Assembly (NCBI RefSeq): GCF_003111665.1
Contig: NZ_CP022188.1
Coordinates: 1,488,001 to 1,552,000, forward strand
DNA: 64,000 nucleotides
Source: Parazoarcus communis
GTDB lineage: Bacteria; Pseudomonadota; Gammaproteobacteria; Burkholderiales; Rhodocyclaceae
Direction: 5' to 3'
This document shows positions 44,191 to 53,414 of the stretch, one piece after another. Within the stretch, counting starts at the first letter, position 1; every line of letters starts with the position of its first letter. The position numbers and the translations under genes were made by a program. The notes beneath the pieces were generated by a model. It was not told where the DNA came from, ran no database searches, and saw only the letters and a program-made list of their open reading frames with translations.

Positions 44191-45567
44191 TCAGGCAAAC
44201 TTGTCGCGCAAGGAGAAGTAGGTATAAAGCGCGTGCTGCCCAAGTCGCCGAAGCGGCCGGAGCGGGTGGCTCGGCAGCGGAGAGCTGAAGATCGGCAGGT
44301 CGCTGTCAGCCAGGCTTTTTCCTGCAATCAGGTTCGCAAGCTGCTTCGAGGCATAGGCGGAGAAGGACACGCCGTTGCCTGAATAGCCTTGTGAATAGAA
44401 CACCTGCTGTTTGGGATCGGGCTGAACGATGCGCGGCATCATGTCGTGCGAGATATCCATCCAGCCGTGCCAGAAGAAGGGCGTTTCGATACCCTCCAGC
44501 GCCGGAAACTTGCGCGCAATGGCCTCCTGGACCACGCGCAGATGCTTCGGGTTGTCTGCATCACCGCCGGTGATGGCGCTGCGCGTGCCGATCTGCAAGC
44601 GCTTCTCGGGCAGATAGCGGTAGTAGTAGCGCAGCTTGCGCGTGTCGGTTGTGAGCAGGGTGGAGCGAAAACCGCAGGCGGCGATCTCGTCATCGGTCAG
44701 TTCGCGCGTCACGACCGAGTTGGCCATGATCGGCATCACCTTGTAGGCGGTCAGCTTGTGCAGGTTCGGGCTGGTGTAGCCGGCGGTACAGATGCCAACC
44801 GCCTTCGCCCGTACCGTGCCGCCCGGCGTGCGCAGATGATGTACGCGATCGACCGTGGTCCAGTTCTGAACCGGGCTGCCGGTGTGGATCCGGGCGCCGA
44901 GCCGGCGTGCGACCCGCGCATAGCCATAGGCCAGCTTCAGCGGTTGCACCGCGATGCCGACCGGTTCAAGCATCGCGCCCTGGCACTCCTGATCGCCGAT
45001 GTATTCGTTGAGGACCGTGTCGCGTGTCAGCAGGCGCGTCCTGTAGCCAAGAATTTCGTTGCACAGGCGCGACTCGGCTTCGAGCCCCGCCATCGCCTTC
45101 GGACTGTGTGCGATCAGCAGGTTGCCCTCGCCATGCGGCTCGCAGTCGATCTCCGCATCCTCGGTCATCGCCCGGAACACCTCATAACCTTCAAGGCTGT
45201 TGTTGTGCAGGCGGCGCGCCACATCTGCCCCCCACTTCTGCACCCACTGGCTTCGGCTCAGTCGCCCCCAGGCCAGATGTCCCTGGCCGCCATTGCGACT
45301 CGTGCAGCCCCAGCCGATCTGGTTCGCCTCGAGAACAACGGCCTTGATGCCATGCTCCCGTGCCAGAAACAGGGCGGTTGCCAGGCCGGTGAAGCCGCCG
45401 CCGATGAGCACGACATCGGCTTCAATGTCGCCGGAGACCGGGCCATCGTCTGCGGGCGGTTCGCCTGCGTGAAAACGCCAGTAGGTCGGTGAGTAGTCGG
45501 TCGCCGTGCCAGGTGACTTGGCATACAGGGGATCGTAGGTCGGATCGTAGGGTCTGGGGGTACGCAT
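44191..45567 (-). CDS. FAD-dependent amine oxidase-like protein (DAO/PuuB type)
   Basis: The 458-residue flavoprotein has an FAD-binding motif at 52-72 (DVVLIGGGFTGLATALFLA), the GWGCTSRNGGQGHLAWG segment typical of gamma-glutamylputrescine or glycine oxidase relatives, and a C-terminal SGNGVSFSAYASKQLAN. It would oxidise an amine or amino acid. It lies upstream of the BCCT gene on the same strand, 173 bp away, so uptake and oxidation of one nitrogen compound is a plausible pairing. Confidence 0.83.
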   Translation of the reverse strand: MRTPRPYDPTYDPLYAKSPGTATDYSPTYWRFHAGEPPADDGPVSGDIEADVVLIGGGFTGLATALFLAREHGIKAVVLEANQIGWGCTSRNGGQGHLAWGRLSRSQWVQKWGADVARRLHNNSLEGYEVFRAMTEDAEIDCEPHGEGNLLIAHSPKAMAGLEAESRLCNEILGYRTRLLTRDTVLNEYIGDQECQGAMLEPVGIAVQPLKLAYGYARVARRLGARIHTGSPVQNWTTVDRVHHLRTPGGTVRAKAVGICTAGYTSPNLHKLTAYKVMPIMANSVVTRELTDDEIAACGFRSTLLTTDTRKLRYYYRYLPEKRLQIGTRSAITGGDADNPKHLRVVQEAIARKFPALEGIETPFFWHGWMDISHDMMPRIVQPDPKQQVFYSQGYSGNGVSFSAYASKQLANLIAGKSLADSDLPIFSSPLPSHPLRPLRRLGQHALYTYFSLRDKFA

Positions 45568-45921
45568 ACGGCTTGTTCACCTTGTCAGTGCAGATCGCGT
45601 TGTTGCGCGCGCTCCGCGTTGAAATATCGACGGCTTCCTGGCTCAGGAAACGCGTTGTTCCCATGCGGCTGCATCGCCGGAGGCAAGAACGACGCTTGCG
45701 TTCTGAGCGCGGCTGATGCCGGCTGCACCGAACGCATCCCGCTGATGAGTTCTGCCTTGGCCTGCATTCTTGGGTAACCGGTGACACGCGACAAACGTTC
45801 AATTTGCTGTCTATGAATTAGATATTCTTATGTGTGAATAAATGAGGTGGATGTTGCTCTGCGCTACGGGGCCTGCGGCAAGTGCTGGCACGGTGAACCA
45901 CGGTGGGCATAACATTGGCCC
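45568..45921. other. Divergent upstream region
   Basis: The 354 bp between the divergent oxidase and SRAP genes contain an AT-rich stretch around 45810-45845 that could hold promoters, but no gene or clear operator was seen. Confidence 0.4.
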
Positions 45922-46539
45922 ATGTGCGCCAACTACAGACCCGCCAGCAGGGACGCGCTGTCCGCCTTTCCGCTGCCGCCGCCAGACTTCCCCTATGGCG
46001 AGGCCTACCCTGGCTCGATCGTGCCGATCGTGAGCAACTTCGCCCCGCGGGAGTGGGTGCCGGCATGCTTTGGCCTGGTGCCGGGGTGGGCGAAGGACGC
46101 CAGGATCGCCCGCTCCACCTACAACGCGCGGGCCGAAACCGTTGGCGAAAAGCCCTCTTTCAGGGATGCGTGGCGGCGTGGGCAACTGTGCATCATCCCG
46201 GCGACTGAGATCTACGAACCGTGCTACGAATCCGGCACGGCCGTCCGTTGGCGGATTGCCAGGGCGGACGGAAAACCCATGGGCATTGCCGGAATCTGGG
46301 CGCACCGAGAGGACGCGGGCGAGCTGCCAGCCTGGTCAATGTCGATGCTCACCATCAATGCAGACAACGACCCGGTCATGCAGCGCTTTCACAAGCCTGA
46401 GGATGAGAAGCGCTCGGTGGTGATCCTGCCGGACGATCTGTGGGGTAACTGGCTGCGTGCCAGATCCGAGCAGGAAGCCCGGGAGATGCTGCGGCTTTAT
46501 CCGGCTGATGCGCTGAGCGTGGAGGCTTCACCCAGATAG
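45922..46539 (+). CDS. SRAP (YedK/HMCES-like) abasic-site processing protein
   Basis: The 205-residue protein begins MCANYRP: after Met removal Cys2 forms the thiazolidine link to abasic sites in single-stranded DNA. The other catalytic residues are present: Asn68 (STYNARAET), Glu96 (PATEIYE) and His157 (MQRFHKPEDEKR). It protects replication forks at abasic sites and belongs to the SOS-associated group. It is a single gene with 353 bp of upstream space; no LexA box was identified. Confidence 0.9.
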   Translation: MCANYRPASRDALSAFPLPPPDFPYGEAYPGSIVPIVSNFAPREWVPACFGLVPGWAKDARIARSTYNARAETVGEKPSFRDAWRRGQLCIIPATEIYEPCYESGTAVRWRIARADGKPMGIAGIWAHREDAGELPAWSMSMLTINADNDPVMQRFHKPEDEKRSVVILPDDLWGNWLRARSEQEAREMLRLYPADALSVEASPR

Positions 46540-46725
46540 CGGACTGGGGGCCTCAAACCGCGGCTGCGCGCGGCATTGCGCGACAGGCGCACGCATGGAT
46601 CCATTGGCCAAGTGGCCCGGGAGTGCGTAGAGTGGTGGTTAGCGAGTCAGGCGGCGCAGTCGGTTGCTCCGGTGTGCTGCTTGCCTTTCTGAAAAAGAAC
46701 ACTCCGAACAGAAAGGGAGGAACAC

Positions 46726-48195
46726 ATGGCCGAGCCTGCTGGCGTCAAATTCTCATCCGCGCTGATTTCCGTCGCGCTGACCCTGATCATCTGGTTTGTG
46801 ATACCCGTACCCGAGGGGGTCGATCCCAAGGCGTGGCATTTATTGGCGCTCTTCGTGGGCACCATCGCGGCGATTATCGGCAAGGCGATGCCGATCGGCG
46901 CGATCGCGATCGTTGCAATCATGCTTGTGGCGATCACCGGCGTCACCAGCCCGAAGCCAGGTGATGCGCTCAAGGATGCGCTGAGCGGATTTTCCAACAG
47001 CCTGATCTGGCTGATCGGTATCGCTATCATGATCTCCCGCGGTCTCTCCAAGTCGGGACTGGGGTCGCGTATCGCGTACTGGTTCATCTCCATCTTTGGC
47101 AAGAAGACCCTCGGTATCGGCTATGCACTCGCCGCGTCGGAGACCTTGATCGCCCCGGTGACGCCCAGCAACACGGCCCGCGGCGGGGGCATCATCCATC
47201 CGATCATGCGGCCGATCGCAGCAGGGTTTGGCTCCGATCCGGAGCAGGGCACCGAGAAGAAGATGGGGCGCTTTCTCGCGCTCGTGAACTACAACACCAA
47301 CCCCATCACATCCGCGATGTTCATCACCGCAACCGCACCGAATCCGCTTGTGGTCAAGCTGATCTCGGACGCCACCGGTGCCGGGATCAGCATCACCTGG
47401 GGCCAATGGGCTCTGGCGGCGCTGGTGCCCGGCATCATCGCGCTGATCCTGATGCCGCTGGTCGTGTATTACATGTGCCCGCCCGAGCTCAAGGAAACGC
47501 CAGAGGCGCCGAAGTTCGCGAGGGAGAAACTCGCGGAGATGGGGCCGCTGAATCGCAGCGAAATGATCATGATCAGCGTGTTCGCGCTGTTGCTGGTGCT
47601 GTGGGCGGGCATTCCGGCGATGATCTTCGGCAAGGAATACGCGCTCGATGCAACGACGGTAGCGTTTCTTGGACTGTCGATCCTGCTCGTGACCAATGTG
47701 CTCACCTGGAACGACGTCCTTACGGAGAAAGGCGCCTGGGACACCATCGTGTGGTTTGCTGCACTGGTCATGATGGCGAGCTTCCTCGGCAAGCTCGGCC
47801 TCATCCAGTGGTTCTCGGAGCAGATCCAGGGCGGGATCGAAAGCACGGGCGTCGGCTGGGTCGGTGCGACCCTGTTGCTGGTGGGTGTGTATTTCTACGC
47901 GCACTACTTCTTTGCGAGCACCACCGCACATATCACGGCCATGTTCGGCGCCTTCTTCACTGCAGGCATCGCACTTGGTGCGCCGCCGATGTATCTGGCG
48001 CTCCTGATGGCCGGTGCGTCCTCGCTGATGATGTCGCTGACGCACTACGGCACAGGCACTGCACCCATCATCTTCGCCTCAGGCTATGTCACGCTCAAGG
48101 AATGGTGGCAGGTGGGCTTTGTGGTGAGCGTGGTCAATCTCACCATCTGGGCCGTCATCGGCGGCCTGTGGTGGAAAGTGCTGGGTTACTGGTAA
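46726..48195 (+). CDS. DASS-family di/tricarboxylate transporter (CitT/TtdT-like)
   Basis: The 489-residue protein has about 12-14 spans and the two SLC13/DASS signature regions: ETLIAPVTPSNTARGGGI and a second half with HYFFASTTAHITAMFGAFF. It resembles the CitT/TtdT/YflS antiporter group for citrate, tartrate, succinate or 2-oxoglutarate/malate. It precedes the SDH-like operon by 517 bp on the same strand and probably supplies the diacid that those enzymes handle. Confidence 0.88.
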   Translation: MAEPAGVKFSSALISVALTLIIWFVIPVPEGVDPKAWHLLALFVGTIAAIIGKAMPIGAIAIVAIMLVAITGVTSPKPGDALKDALSGFSNSLIWLIGIAIMISRGLSKSGLGSRIAYWFISIFGKKTLGIGYALAASETLIAPVTPSNTARGGGIIHPIMRPIAAGFGSDPEQGTEKKMGRFLALVNYNTNPITSAMFITATAPNPLVVKLISDATGAGISITWGQWALAALVPGIIALILMPLVVYYMCPPELKETPEAPKFAREKLAEMGPLNRSEMIMISVFALLLVLWAGIPAMIFGKEYALDATTVAFLGLSILLVTNVLTWNDVLTEKGAWDTIVWFAALVMMASFLGKLGLIQWFSEQIQGGIESTGVGWVGATLLLVGVYFYAHYFFASTTAHITAMFGAFFTAGIALGAPPMYLALLMAGASSLMMSLTHYGTGTAPIIFASGYVTLKEWWQVGFVVSVVNLTIWAVIGGLWWKVLGYW

Positions 48196-48712
48196 GCGCA
48201 AGGCTGCGGTAGCGGTGCACCCGTTGCCGCGTCACGCACCGCTACTCGGCCTGAGTCGGCGGATCTCGTTCAATTGATTTGCGCTCGGAGTCCCCTGTGC
48301 CGGGGGGCTCCGAGTACCGTTCTGGTCCCCCTGCAACGGCGGTTCGTGTTCACCCCGAGCCGCACGGGGCCTCGGCAATCCGACGGTCGCGTTCTGCGAT
48401 CTGCCGGACCGTTTCGACCCGAAACGCTTCCATGTCACGCCACCGCGACTCCTGCGCATCCATAAGCACGTCCGTCGCACCTCACATCGTCAGTGACCGG
48501 TGACCAAAGCCATCGGCCGGTGCTCGCAGGCAATGCGCCTTTTAGATAAAGAGTTTATTTAGCTCGTGCAAATTAAGATTAGCTTTTTATTTTTCATGCC
48601 CATGCCCAGAATCGCCACATGGCTGATCGCTGCCGAATTCGCTGGTGATCCTTCAGCTGACTGCTGCGGACATCGCGAATCTGAATCTGAATGCTTGGCG
48701 AGGTGGGAAAAA
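48196..48712. promoter_or_regulatory. Leader region of the SDH-like operon with a hairpin
   Basis: The 517 bp contain no gene. A strong stem (CTCGGAG with CCCC, 48284-48314) lies after the transporter gene but lacks a T run. An AT-rich stretch near 48540-48600 may hold the promoter. Confidence 0.4.
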
Positions 48713-49426
48713 ATGACGAAAACTCTTGCGGTAAGCGTGTGGCGGGGTAAGGAGGAGGGCGACTTCGTTACCTATGAAGTGCCGCGCCGCGACAATCAGA
48801 CTGTGCTTGACGTGATTACCCACATTCAACGCAATGTGGATCACACCCTGTCGTACCGCTTCGCGTGCCGCGTGGGGATGTGTGGCTCGTGCGCGATGAC
48901 GGTCAATGGAAAGGCAATGTGGACCTGCCGCACCCATGTGTCGCAGGTCGCCGACAACGGCAAGCTCGAACTCGCGCCCTTGTCGAACCTGCCGGTCGTC
49001 AAGGATCTGGTGACCGACATGCGCGACTTTTTCGACAAGTGGGCGCGCGGCATGGGGCAGTTCAAGGGTAGCCGGACGCGCAACGACGATTTCGAAAAGG
49101 TCCAGCCCGACTCGAAAGCCAGAAAGGCCGCTGATGCCGGCATCGAGTGCATTGGCTGTGGTGTCTGTTACGGCTCCTGCGATGTGGTGAGCTGGCGCCC
49201 TGACTATCTGGGCCCTGCGGCGCTGAATCGCGCATGGACCCTCGTCAATGACCAGCGTGACGTGCAGTCGGCGCAGCGCCTGAGCGTCGTTGCGGGTGAT
49301 GCGGGTTGTCACTCCTGCCATACGCAGGGCACATGCACCGAGCGCTGCCCGAAGCAGCTGGCCCCGACCGCAAGCATCGCAGGCCTGAAGCGCCTGCTGA
49401 TGACGTCCAGTGCCGGAGGTAAGTGA
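48713..49426 (+). CDS. SDH/FRD-like iron-sulfur subunit
   Basis: The 237-residue protein from ATG 48713 has the N-terminal [2Fe-2S] domain (CRVGMCGSCAMTVNG, later MWTC) and the C-terminal domain with CIGCGVCYGSC for [4Fe-4S] and CHSCHTQGTCTERCP for the third cluster. It links the flavoprotein to the membrane anchors. It is the first gene of an operon of unusual order: iron-sulfur, two anchors, two fumarase subunits, flavoprotein. Its stop overlaps the next ATG. Confidence 0.88.
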   Translation: MTKTLAVSVWRGKEEGDFVTYEVPRRDNQTVLDVITHIQRNVDHTLSYRFACRVGMCGSCAMTVNGKAMWTCRTHVSQVADNGKLELAPLSNLPVVKDLVTDMRDFFDKWARGMGQFKGSRTRNDDFEKVQPDSKARKAADAGIECIGCGVCYGSCDVVSWRPDYLGPAALNRAWTLVNDQRDVQSAQRLSVVAGDAGCHSCHTQGTCTERCPKQLAPTASIAGLKRLLMTSSAGGK

Positions 49427-49770
49427 TGAGTCAGGCCGAGACAAAAAGACGCCAGTGGTATGTCCAGCGCATCAGCGCGATGGTGCTCGCGTGCTGTGTG
49501 GTGGCGCATCTGGCGATCATGATTTACGCGGTGAGAGGCGGTCTGAGCGGCGCCGAGATTCTGGAGCGAACCCAGGGCAGCTGGCTGTTCGGGGCCTTCT
49601 ACGCGGTGTTCGTCCTTGGCTGCGCCGCCCATGTGCCGGTCGGTGTGACCAACATTGCTGAAGAGTGGTTTGGTGTTCGAGGGTTCAAGTCGGTGTTGAT
49701 CGCGCAGCTATTCACCTGGGGAATCCTGATCCTCGGCCTGCGCGCCGTATGGGGAGTGATCGCATCATGA
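49426..49770 (+). CDS. SDH/FRD-like membrane anchor 1 (cytochrome b-type)
   Basis: The 114-residue protein has three predicted spans and candidate haem-ligand histidines in VVAHLAIMIYAV and CAAHVPVGVTN. It begins at ATG 49426, overlapping the iron-sulfur subunit by one base. With anchor 2 it would carry electrons to or from quinone. Confidence 0.75.
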   Translation: MSQAETKRRQWYVQRISAMVLACCVVAHLAIMIYAVRGGLSGAEILERTQGSWLFGAFYAVFVLGCAAHVPVGVTNIAEEWFGVRGFKSVLIAQLFTWGILILGLRAVWGVIAS

Positions 49771-50123
49771 AGCGAACGAATGATTCACGCGCGCGCAACC
49801 ATGCCGCGTACTGGGCTTTCCTGATGCACCGCGTGTCGGGACTGGCGCTGGCGCTGTTCCTGCCCGTGCATTTCTGGGCGCTCGGACAGGCGATCAAAGG
49901 GACGGCAGCGCTGGATGGTTTCCTGCAGTTCGCCGATCAGCCCCTGTTCAAGTTCGCGGAGTGGGGGCTGGTCGTGCTCCTGTCCCTGCACATGATGTGC
50001 GGCGTGCGGCTGCTGCTGATCGAACTCAGGCCGTGGTCGGGTCTGCGCAAGAACTGGATCACCGGCGCAGTGGGTTTCAGCCTCGCAACGGGTATGGCTT
50101 TCGGGCTGGCGTTGATTCGCTAG
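49767..50123 (+). CDS. SDH/FRD-like membrane anchor 2 (cytochrome b-type)
   Basis: The 118-residue protein has three spans. It shows LMHRVSGLALALFLPVHFW and LSLHMMCGVRLLLIEL, which resemble the SdhC motifs HRxTG and HxxxGIRHL. Together the two anchors offer four or more histidines, enough for one or two b haems. It overlaps anchor 1 by 4 bp. Confidence 0.78.
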   Translation: MKRTNDSRARNHAAYWAFLMHRVSGLALALFLPVHFWALGQAIKGTAALDGFLQFADQPLFKFAEWGLVVLLSLHMMCGVRLLLIELRPWSGLRKNWITGAVGFSLATGMAFGLALIR

Positions 50124-50155
50124 ACCCAGGATAAGAAGACAGGAGAAGACACGCT

Positions 50156-51031
50156 ATGAAAGTTGATTTGAACACCGTTGAAGAGGTCTCGAAAGAGCTC
50201 TACATCCGGGCACTGAAGCTGCTGCCTCCCGATATCAAGGACGGATTCACCCAGCTCGCCGCGACTGAAACCGGTGCGACGGCCAAGAGCGTACTCGCGA
50301 CCATCATGACCAATATCGAGGTCGCCGAGAACACCAACAACATGCTGTGCCAGGACACCGGCGTGCCGATCTACAACGTGACGATCGGCGACGGCGTCGA
50401 GGTCAGCGGTCATGCGTTGATGCAGGCCATTCGCCGGGGCTGCGAACGTGCAACCCGCGAGCACCCGCTGCGCTCCTCAGTCGTGCATCCGCTGACGCGA
50501 AAGAACAATCACTCCTCGTGCGGCATCGAGGTGCCGGTGATTCACATCGACTACTCGGACACGCCGGATGAGCTGACCATCAAGATGGTGCCAAAGGGCA
50601 GTGGTTCGGAGAACAACTCCTTCCTGAAGATGGCCATCCCCGCCGAGGGCATCGATGCGATCAAGACCTTCGTCATCGACTGCGTGATCAATGCGGGCGG
50701 CAAGACCTGCCCGCCGACCATTGTCGGCGTTGGCCTCGGTGGCACCTCGGATCTGTGCGTCGCGCTCGCCAAGCGGGCCTCGACGCGCCAGCTTGGCACT
50801 GTCTGCGCAGACCCCGAAGGCGCGAAGCTGGAGGCCGAGCTGTCGGCGGCAATCAACCGCCTCGGCGTCGGCCCGCAGGGGCTCGGCGGCGACTCGACGG
50901 CGTTTGCCGTGCATATCGAGCTCGCGCATACGCACATCACGATGAACCCGATCGCGGTAAACATGCAGTGCCATTCGGCGCGCCGCGCAAAGGCCACCCT
51001 CTCGCCGGCAGGCGTCACTTACGGATTCTGA
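50156..51031 (+). CDS. Class I fumarase / tartrate dehydratase alpha subunit
   Basis: The 291-residue protein matches the N-terminal half of iron-sulfur hydro-lyases: NMLCQDTGVPIY and RKNNHSSCGIEVP supply cluster cysteines, and GGKTCPPTIVGVGLGGTSD another. Separate alpha and beta chains are typical of archaeal-type fumarase, L-tartrate dehydratase (TtdA) and mesaconase. Sequence alone does not fix the substrate; the SDH-like neighbours favour fumarate. Confidence 0.85.
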   Translation: MKVDLNTVEEVSKELYIRALKLLPPDIKDGFTQLAATETGATAKSVLATIMTNIEVAENTNNMLCQDTGVPIYNVTIGDGVEVSGHALMQAIRRGCERATREHPLRSSVVHPLTRKNNHSSCGIEVPVIHIDYSDTPDELTIKMVPKGSGSENNSFLKMAIPAEGIDAIKTFVIDCVINAGGKTCPPTIVGVGLGGTSDLCVALAKRASTRQLGTVCADPEGAKLEAELSAAINRLGVGPQGLGGDSTAFAVHIELAHTHITMNPIAVNMQCHSARRAKATLSPAGVTYGF

Positions 51032-51033
51032 CC

Positions 51034-51648
51034 ATGGCCCACTACGAACTCGAAACGCCGGTGAGCGAGGCGCAGATCCGCAAGCTTCGCGTCAACGACA
51101 CCGTTACCCTGCACACAACCCTTTTCGGCATCCGCGATGCAACGCAGATCCACCTGTTCGATCACGGTCGCAGCACGCGATTCGACCTGTCCGGCCATGC
51201 CGTCATCCATACCGCACCGAACGTGCGCAAGGTCGAACCGAGCACGGAATACCCGGCGGGCTACGCGCCGGTGTGTATCGGCACGACGACCTCCGATCGC
51301 ATGGAGCGCTTTACCCGCCCGCTGATGACGCAATACGGCGTGCGCATGATCGTCGGCAAGGGCGGCATGCGCGAAGGCTCGCTTGCTGCATTTGAGGAAC
51401 TCGGCGGCGTCTATCTCGCGATCGTCGGCGGCACGGCCGCGCTGGAGACGACCTGGATCGAGCAGATCGAGGATGTAGACCTCGATGATCTGAATCCGGA
51501 ATCGCTGTGGAAATTCCGCATCCGGAATTTCGGGCCGCTGCTGGTGGCGATGGACAGCCACGGCAACAGCCTCTACAACGTCGTTCGCAGTGACGTCGAG
51601 CGCAACCGTGCCAGCGCGCTGGCCAGCCTTGGAGTCCAGTCGTCATGA
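51034..51648 (+). CDS. Class I fumarase / tartrate dehydratase beta subunit
   Basis: The 204-residue protein has the swivelling C-terminal domain pattern: HTAPNVRKVEPSTEYPAGYAPVCIGTTTSDRME, VGKGGMREG and IVGGTAALETTWI. It pairs with the alpha subunit, which ends 2 bp upstream, to hydrate a C4 or C5 unsaturated diacid. It overlaps the flavoprotein gene by 4 bp. Confidence 0.85.
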   Translation: MAHYELETPVSEAQIRKLRVNDTVTLHTTLFGIRDATQIHLFDHGRSTRFDLSGHAVIHTAPNVRKVEPSTEYPAGYAPVCIGTTTSDRMERFTRPLMTQYGVRMIVGKGGMREGSLAAFEELGGVYLAIVGGTAALETTWIEQIEDVDLDDLNPESLWKFRIRNFGPLLVAMDSHGNSLYNVVRSDVERNRASALASLGVQSS

Positions 51649-53363
51649 GCATCAAGCGAGTTTCCACCGACATCCTGATTCTCGGCTCCGGCGGTGCCGG
51701 GCTGTTTGCCGCCTTGCACGCGCATCAGCAGGCGCCGGAGCTGTCGATTACCGTCGCAGTCAAGGGCTTGCTTGGCAAATGCGGCTGCACGCGCATGGTG
51801 CAGGGCGGCTACAACGTCGCGCTGGCGACGGGCGACTCCGTCGAGCGTCACTTCATGGACACGATCGAGGGCAGCAAGTGGCTCTCCAATCAGGATCTGG
51901 CCTGGACCCTGGTCACGAAGTCGGTCGAGCGCATCCACGAACTCGAGAACGAACTTGGCTGCTTCTTCGACCGCAACCCCGACGGCACGGTGCATCAGAA
52001 GGCGTTCGCAGGTCAGACCTTCGACCGCACGGTGCACAAGGGCGACCTGACCGGTATCGAGATCATCAACCGCCTGGCCGAGCAGGTCTGGTCACGCGGG
52101 ATCAACCGGCTCGAAGAGCACCGGGCAGTCGATCTGATCAAGACGGCCGATGGCAAGTCACTTGCCGGGGTGCTGATGATCGACATGCGCAGCGGCGAGT
52201 TCGTGTTCGTTCAGGCGAAAGCGGTGCTGCTTGCAACCGGCGGCGGGCCAACCATGTATCGCTTCCACACGCCGTCTGGCGACAAGAGCTGCGACGGCCT
52301 GGCAATGGCGCTGCGCGCAGGGCTGCCGCTGCGGGACATGGAAATGGTGCAGTTCCATCCGACGGGACTGCTCGCCGGCACCCACACCCGGATGACGGGG
52401 ACCGTCCTCGAAGAGGGCTTGCGCGGCGCCGGCGGCTGGTTGCTCAACGGCAACAAGGAGCGCTTCATGGTGAACTATGACCCACGCGAAGAGCGGGCGA
52501 CGCGCGACATCGTTTCGCGCTCGATCTTCTCGGAGATGCGCGCGGGCCGCAAAACGCCGAACGGCGGGGCATACATCCAGATGAGCCACCTTGGCCCGGA
52601 GAAGGTGCGCAAGCAGTTCAAGGGCATGGTCGATCGCTGTGCAGACTGCGGCTTCGATCTTGCCGGCGATCTCGTCGAGGTGGTGCCGACCGCGCACTAC
52701 ATGATGGGTGGCCTGGTTTTCCGTCCTGACTGTACGACACATCTGACCGGGCTGTTTGCGGCTGGGGAGGATACCGGCGGCGTGCATGGGGCCAATCGCC
52801 TCGGCGGCAATGGTGTTGCCAACTCGACGGTATTCGGCGGCATCGCCGGCGACAGCATGGCCCGCTGGGTCAAGGACAACCCTGCGGAGCGCGCTCCGGA
52901 CGAGGCGGCGATCATGCGCAGCATCGCCGCACATGAGGCGCCGCTCAAGCAGCCCTCAGGTGATCTCGAGGCCATTCGTGAAGCGCTCTACGAATGCATG
53001 TGGACCGACGTCGGCATTCTGCGCGACGCTGCAGGGCTTACTCGCGCACAGGCGAAACTTGCCGAACTGGACGTCGAGCTGTCCAGCGCGGGCGTGGGCA
53101 CCGAGGATCGCAGCTTCAATCTGACCTGGCATGACTGGCTCAATCTCAAGAGTCTGGTTTCCGTCAGCAAGGTCATCGCAAAGGCGGCACTCGCCCGCGA
53201 GGACTCGCGCGGTGCGCATTTCAGGGAGGATTTTCCTTCGACCAGCGATCTCGAAGCGTCGTCGTATACCGTCGCGCGCCTGGTCGGTGACGAAATCGTG
53301 CTGGCGCGGGAAGCCGTCCAGTTCTCCCGCGTTCGACCGGGGGAGTCCTTGCTTGAGGTCTGA
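51645..53363 (+). CDS. SDH/FRD-like flavoprotein subunit with His-to-Cys at the flavin-link position
   Basis: The 572-residue flavoprotein has the FAD motif ILGSGGAGLFAALHAH and substrate-site residues QFHPTGLLAGTHTR, EEGLRGAGGWLL, PTAHYMMGG and GANRLGGNG. The SHTxxAxGG motif that covalently binds FAD in SdhA/FrdA reads KCGCTRMVQGG: Cys48 stands where the His should be. It is therefore probably a non-covalent FAD enzyme, as in NadB-like relatives. It would interconvert succinate (or a substituted succinate) and fumarate. Non-covalent FAD often favours reduction over succinate oxidation, so direction is open. Confidence 0.85.
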   Translation: MSIKRVSTDILILGSGGAGLFAALHAHQQAPELSITVAVKGLLGKCGCTRMVQGGYNVALATGDSVERHFMDTIEGSKWLSNQDLAWTLVTKSVERIHELENELGCFFDRNPDGTVHQKAFAGQTFDRTVHKGDLTGIEIINRLAEQVWSRGINRLEEHRAVDLIKTADGKSLAGVLMIDMRSGEFVFVQAKAVLLATGGGPTMYRFHTPSGDKSCDGLAMALRAGLPLRDMEMVQFHPTGLLAGTHTRMTGTVLEEGLRGAGGWLLNGNKERFMVNYDPREERATRDIVSRSIFSEMRAGRKTPNGGAYIQMSHLGPEKVRKQFKGMVDRCADCGFDLAGDLVEVVPTAHYMMGGLVFRPDCTTHLTGLFAAGEDTGGVHGANRLGGNGVANSTVFGGIAGDSMARWVKDNPAERAPDEAAIMRSIAAHEAPLKQPSGDLEAIREALYECMWTDVGILRDAAGLTRAQAKLAELDVELSSAGVGTEDRSFNLTWHDWLNLKSLVSVSKVIAKAALAREDSRGAHFREDFPSTSDLEASSYTVARLVGDEIVLAREAVQFSRVRPGESLLEV

Positions 53364-53414
53364 TCCGGCTGGCCGGGGATCGTCACCGCGCAGCACGCAC
53401 GGCGTGGTGTCGCG

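Noticed and set aside
48284..48314. Riboswitch in the SDH-like leader
   Set aside because: Only a single hairpin is visible, with no recognised conserved core.
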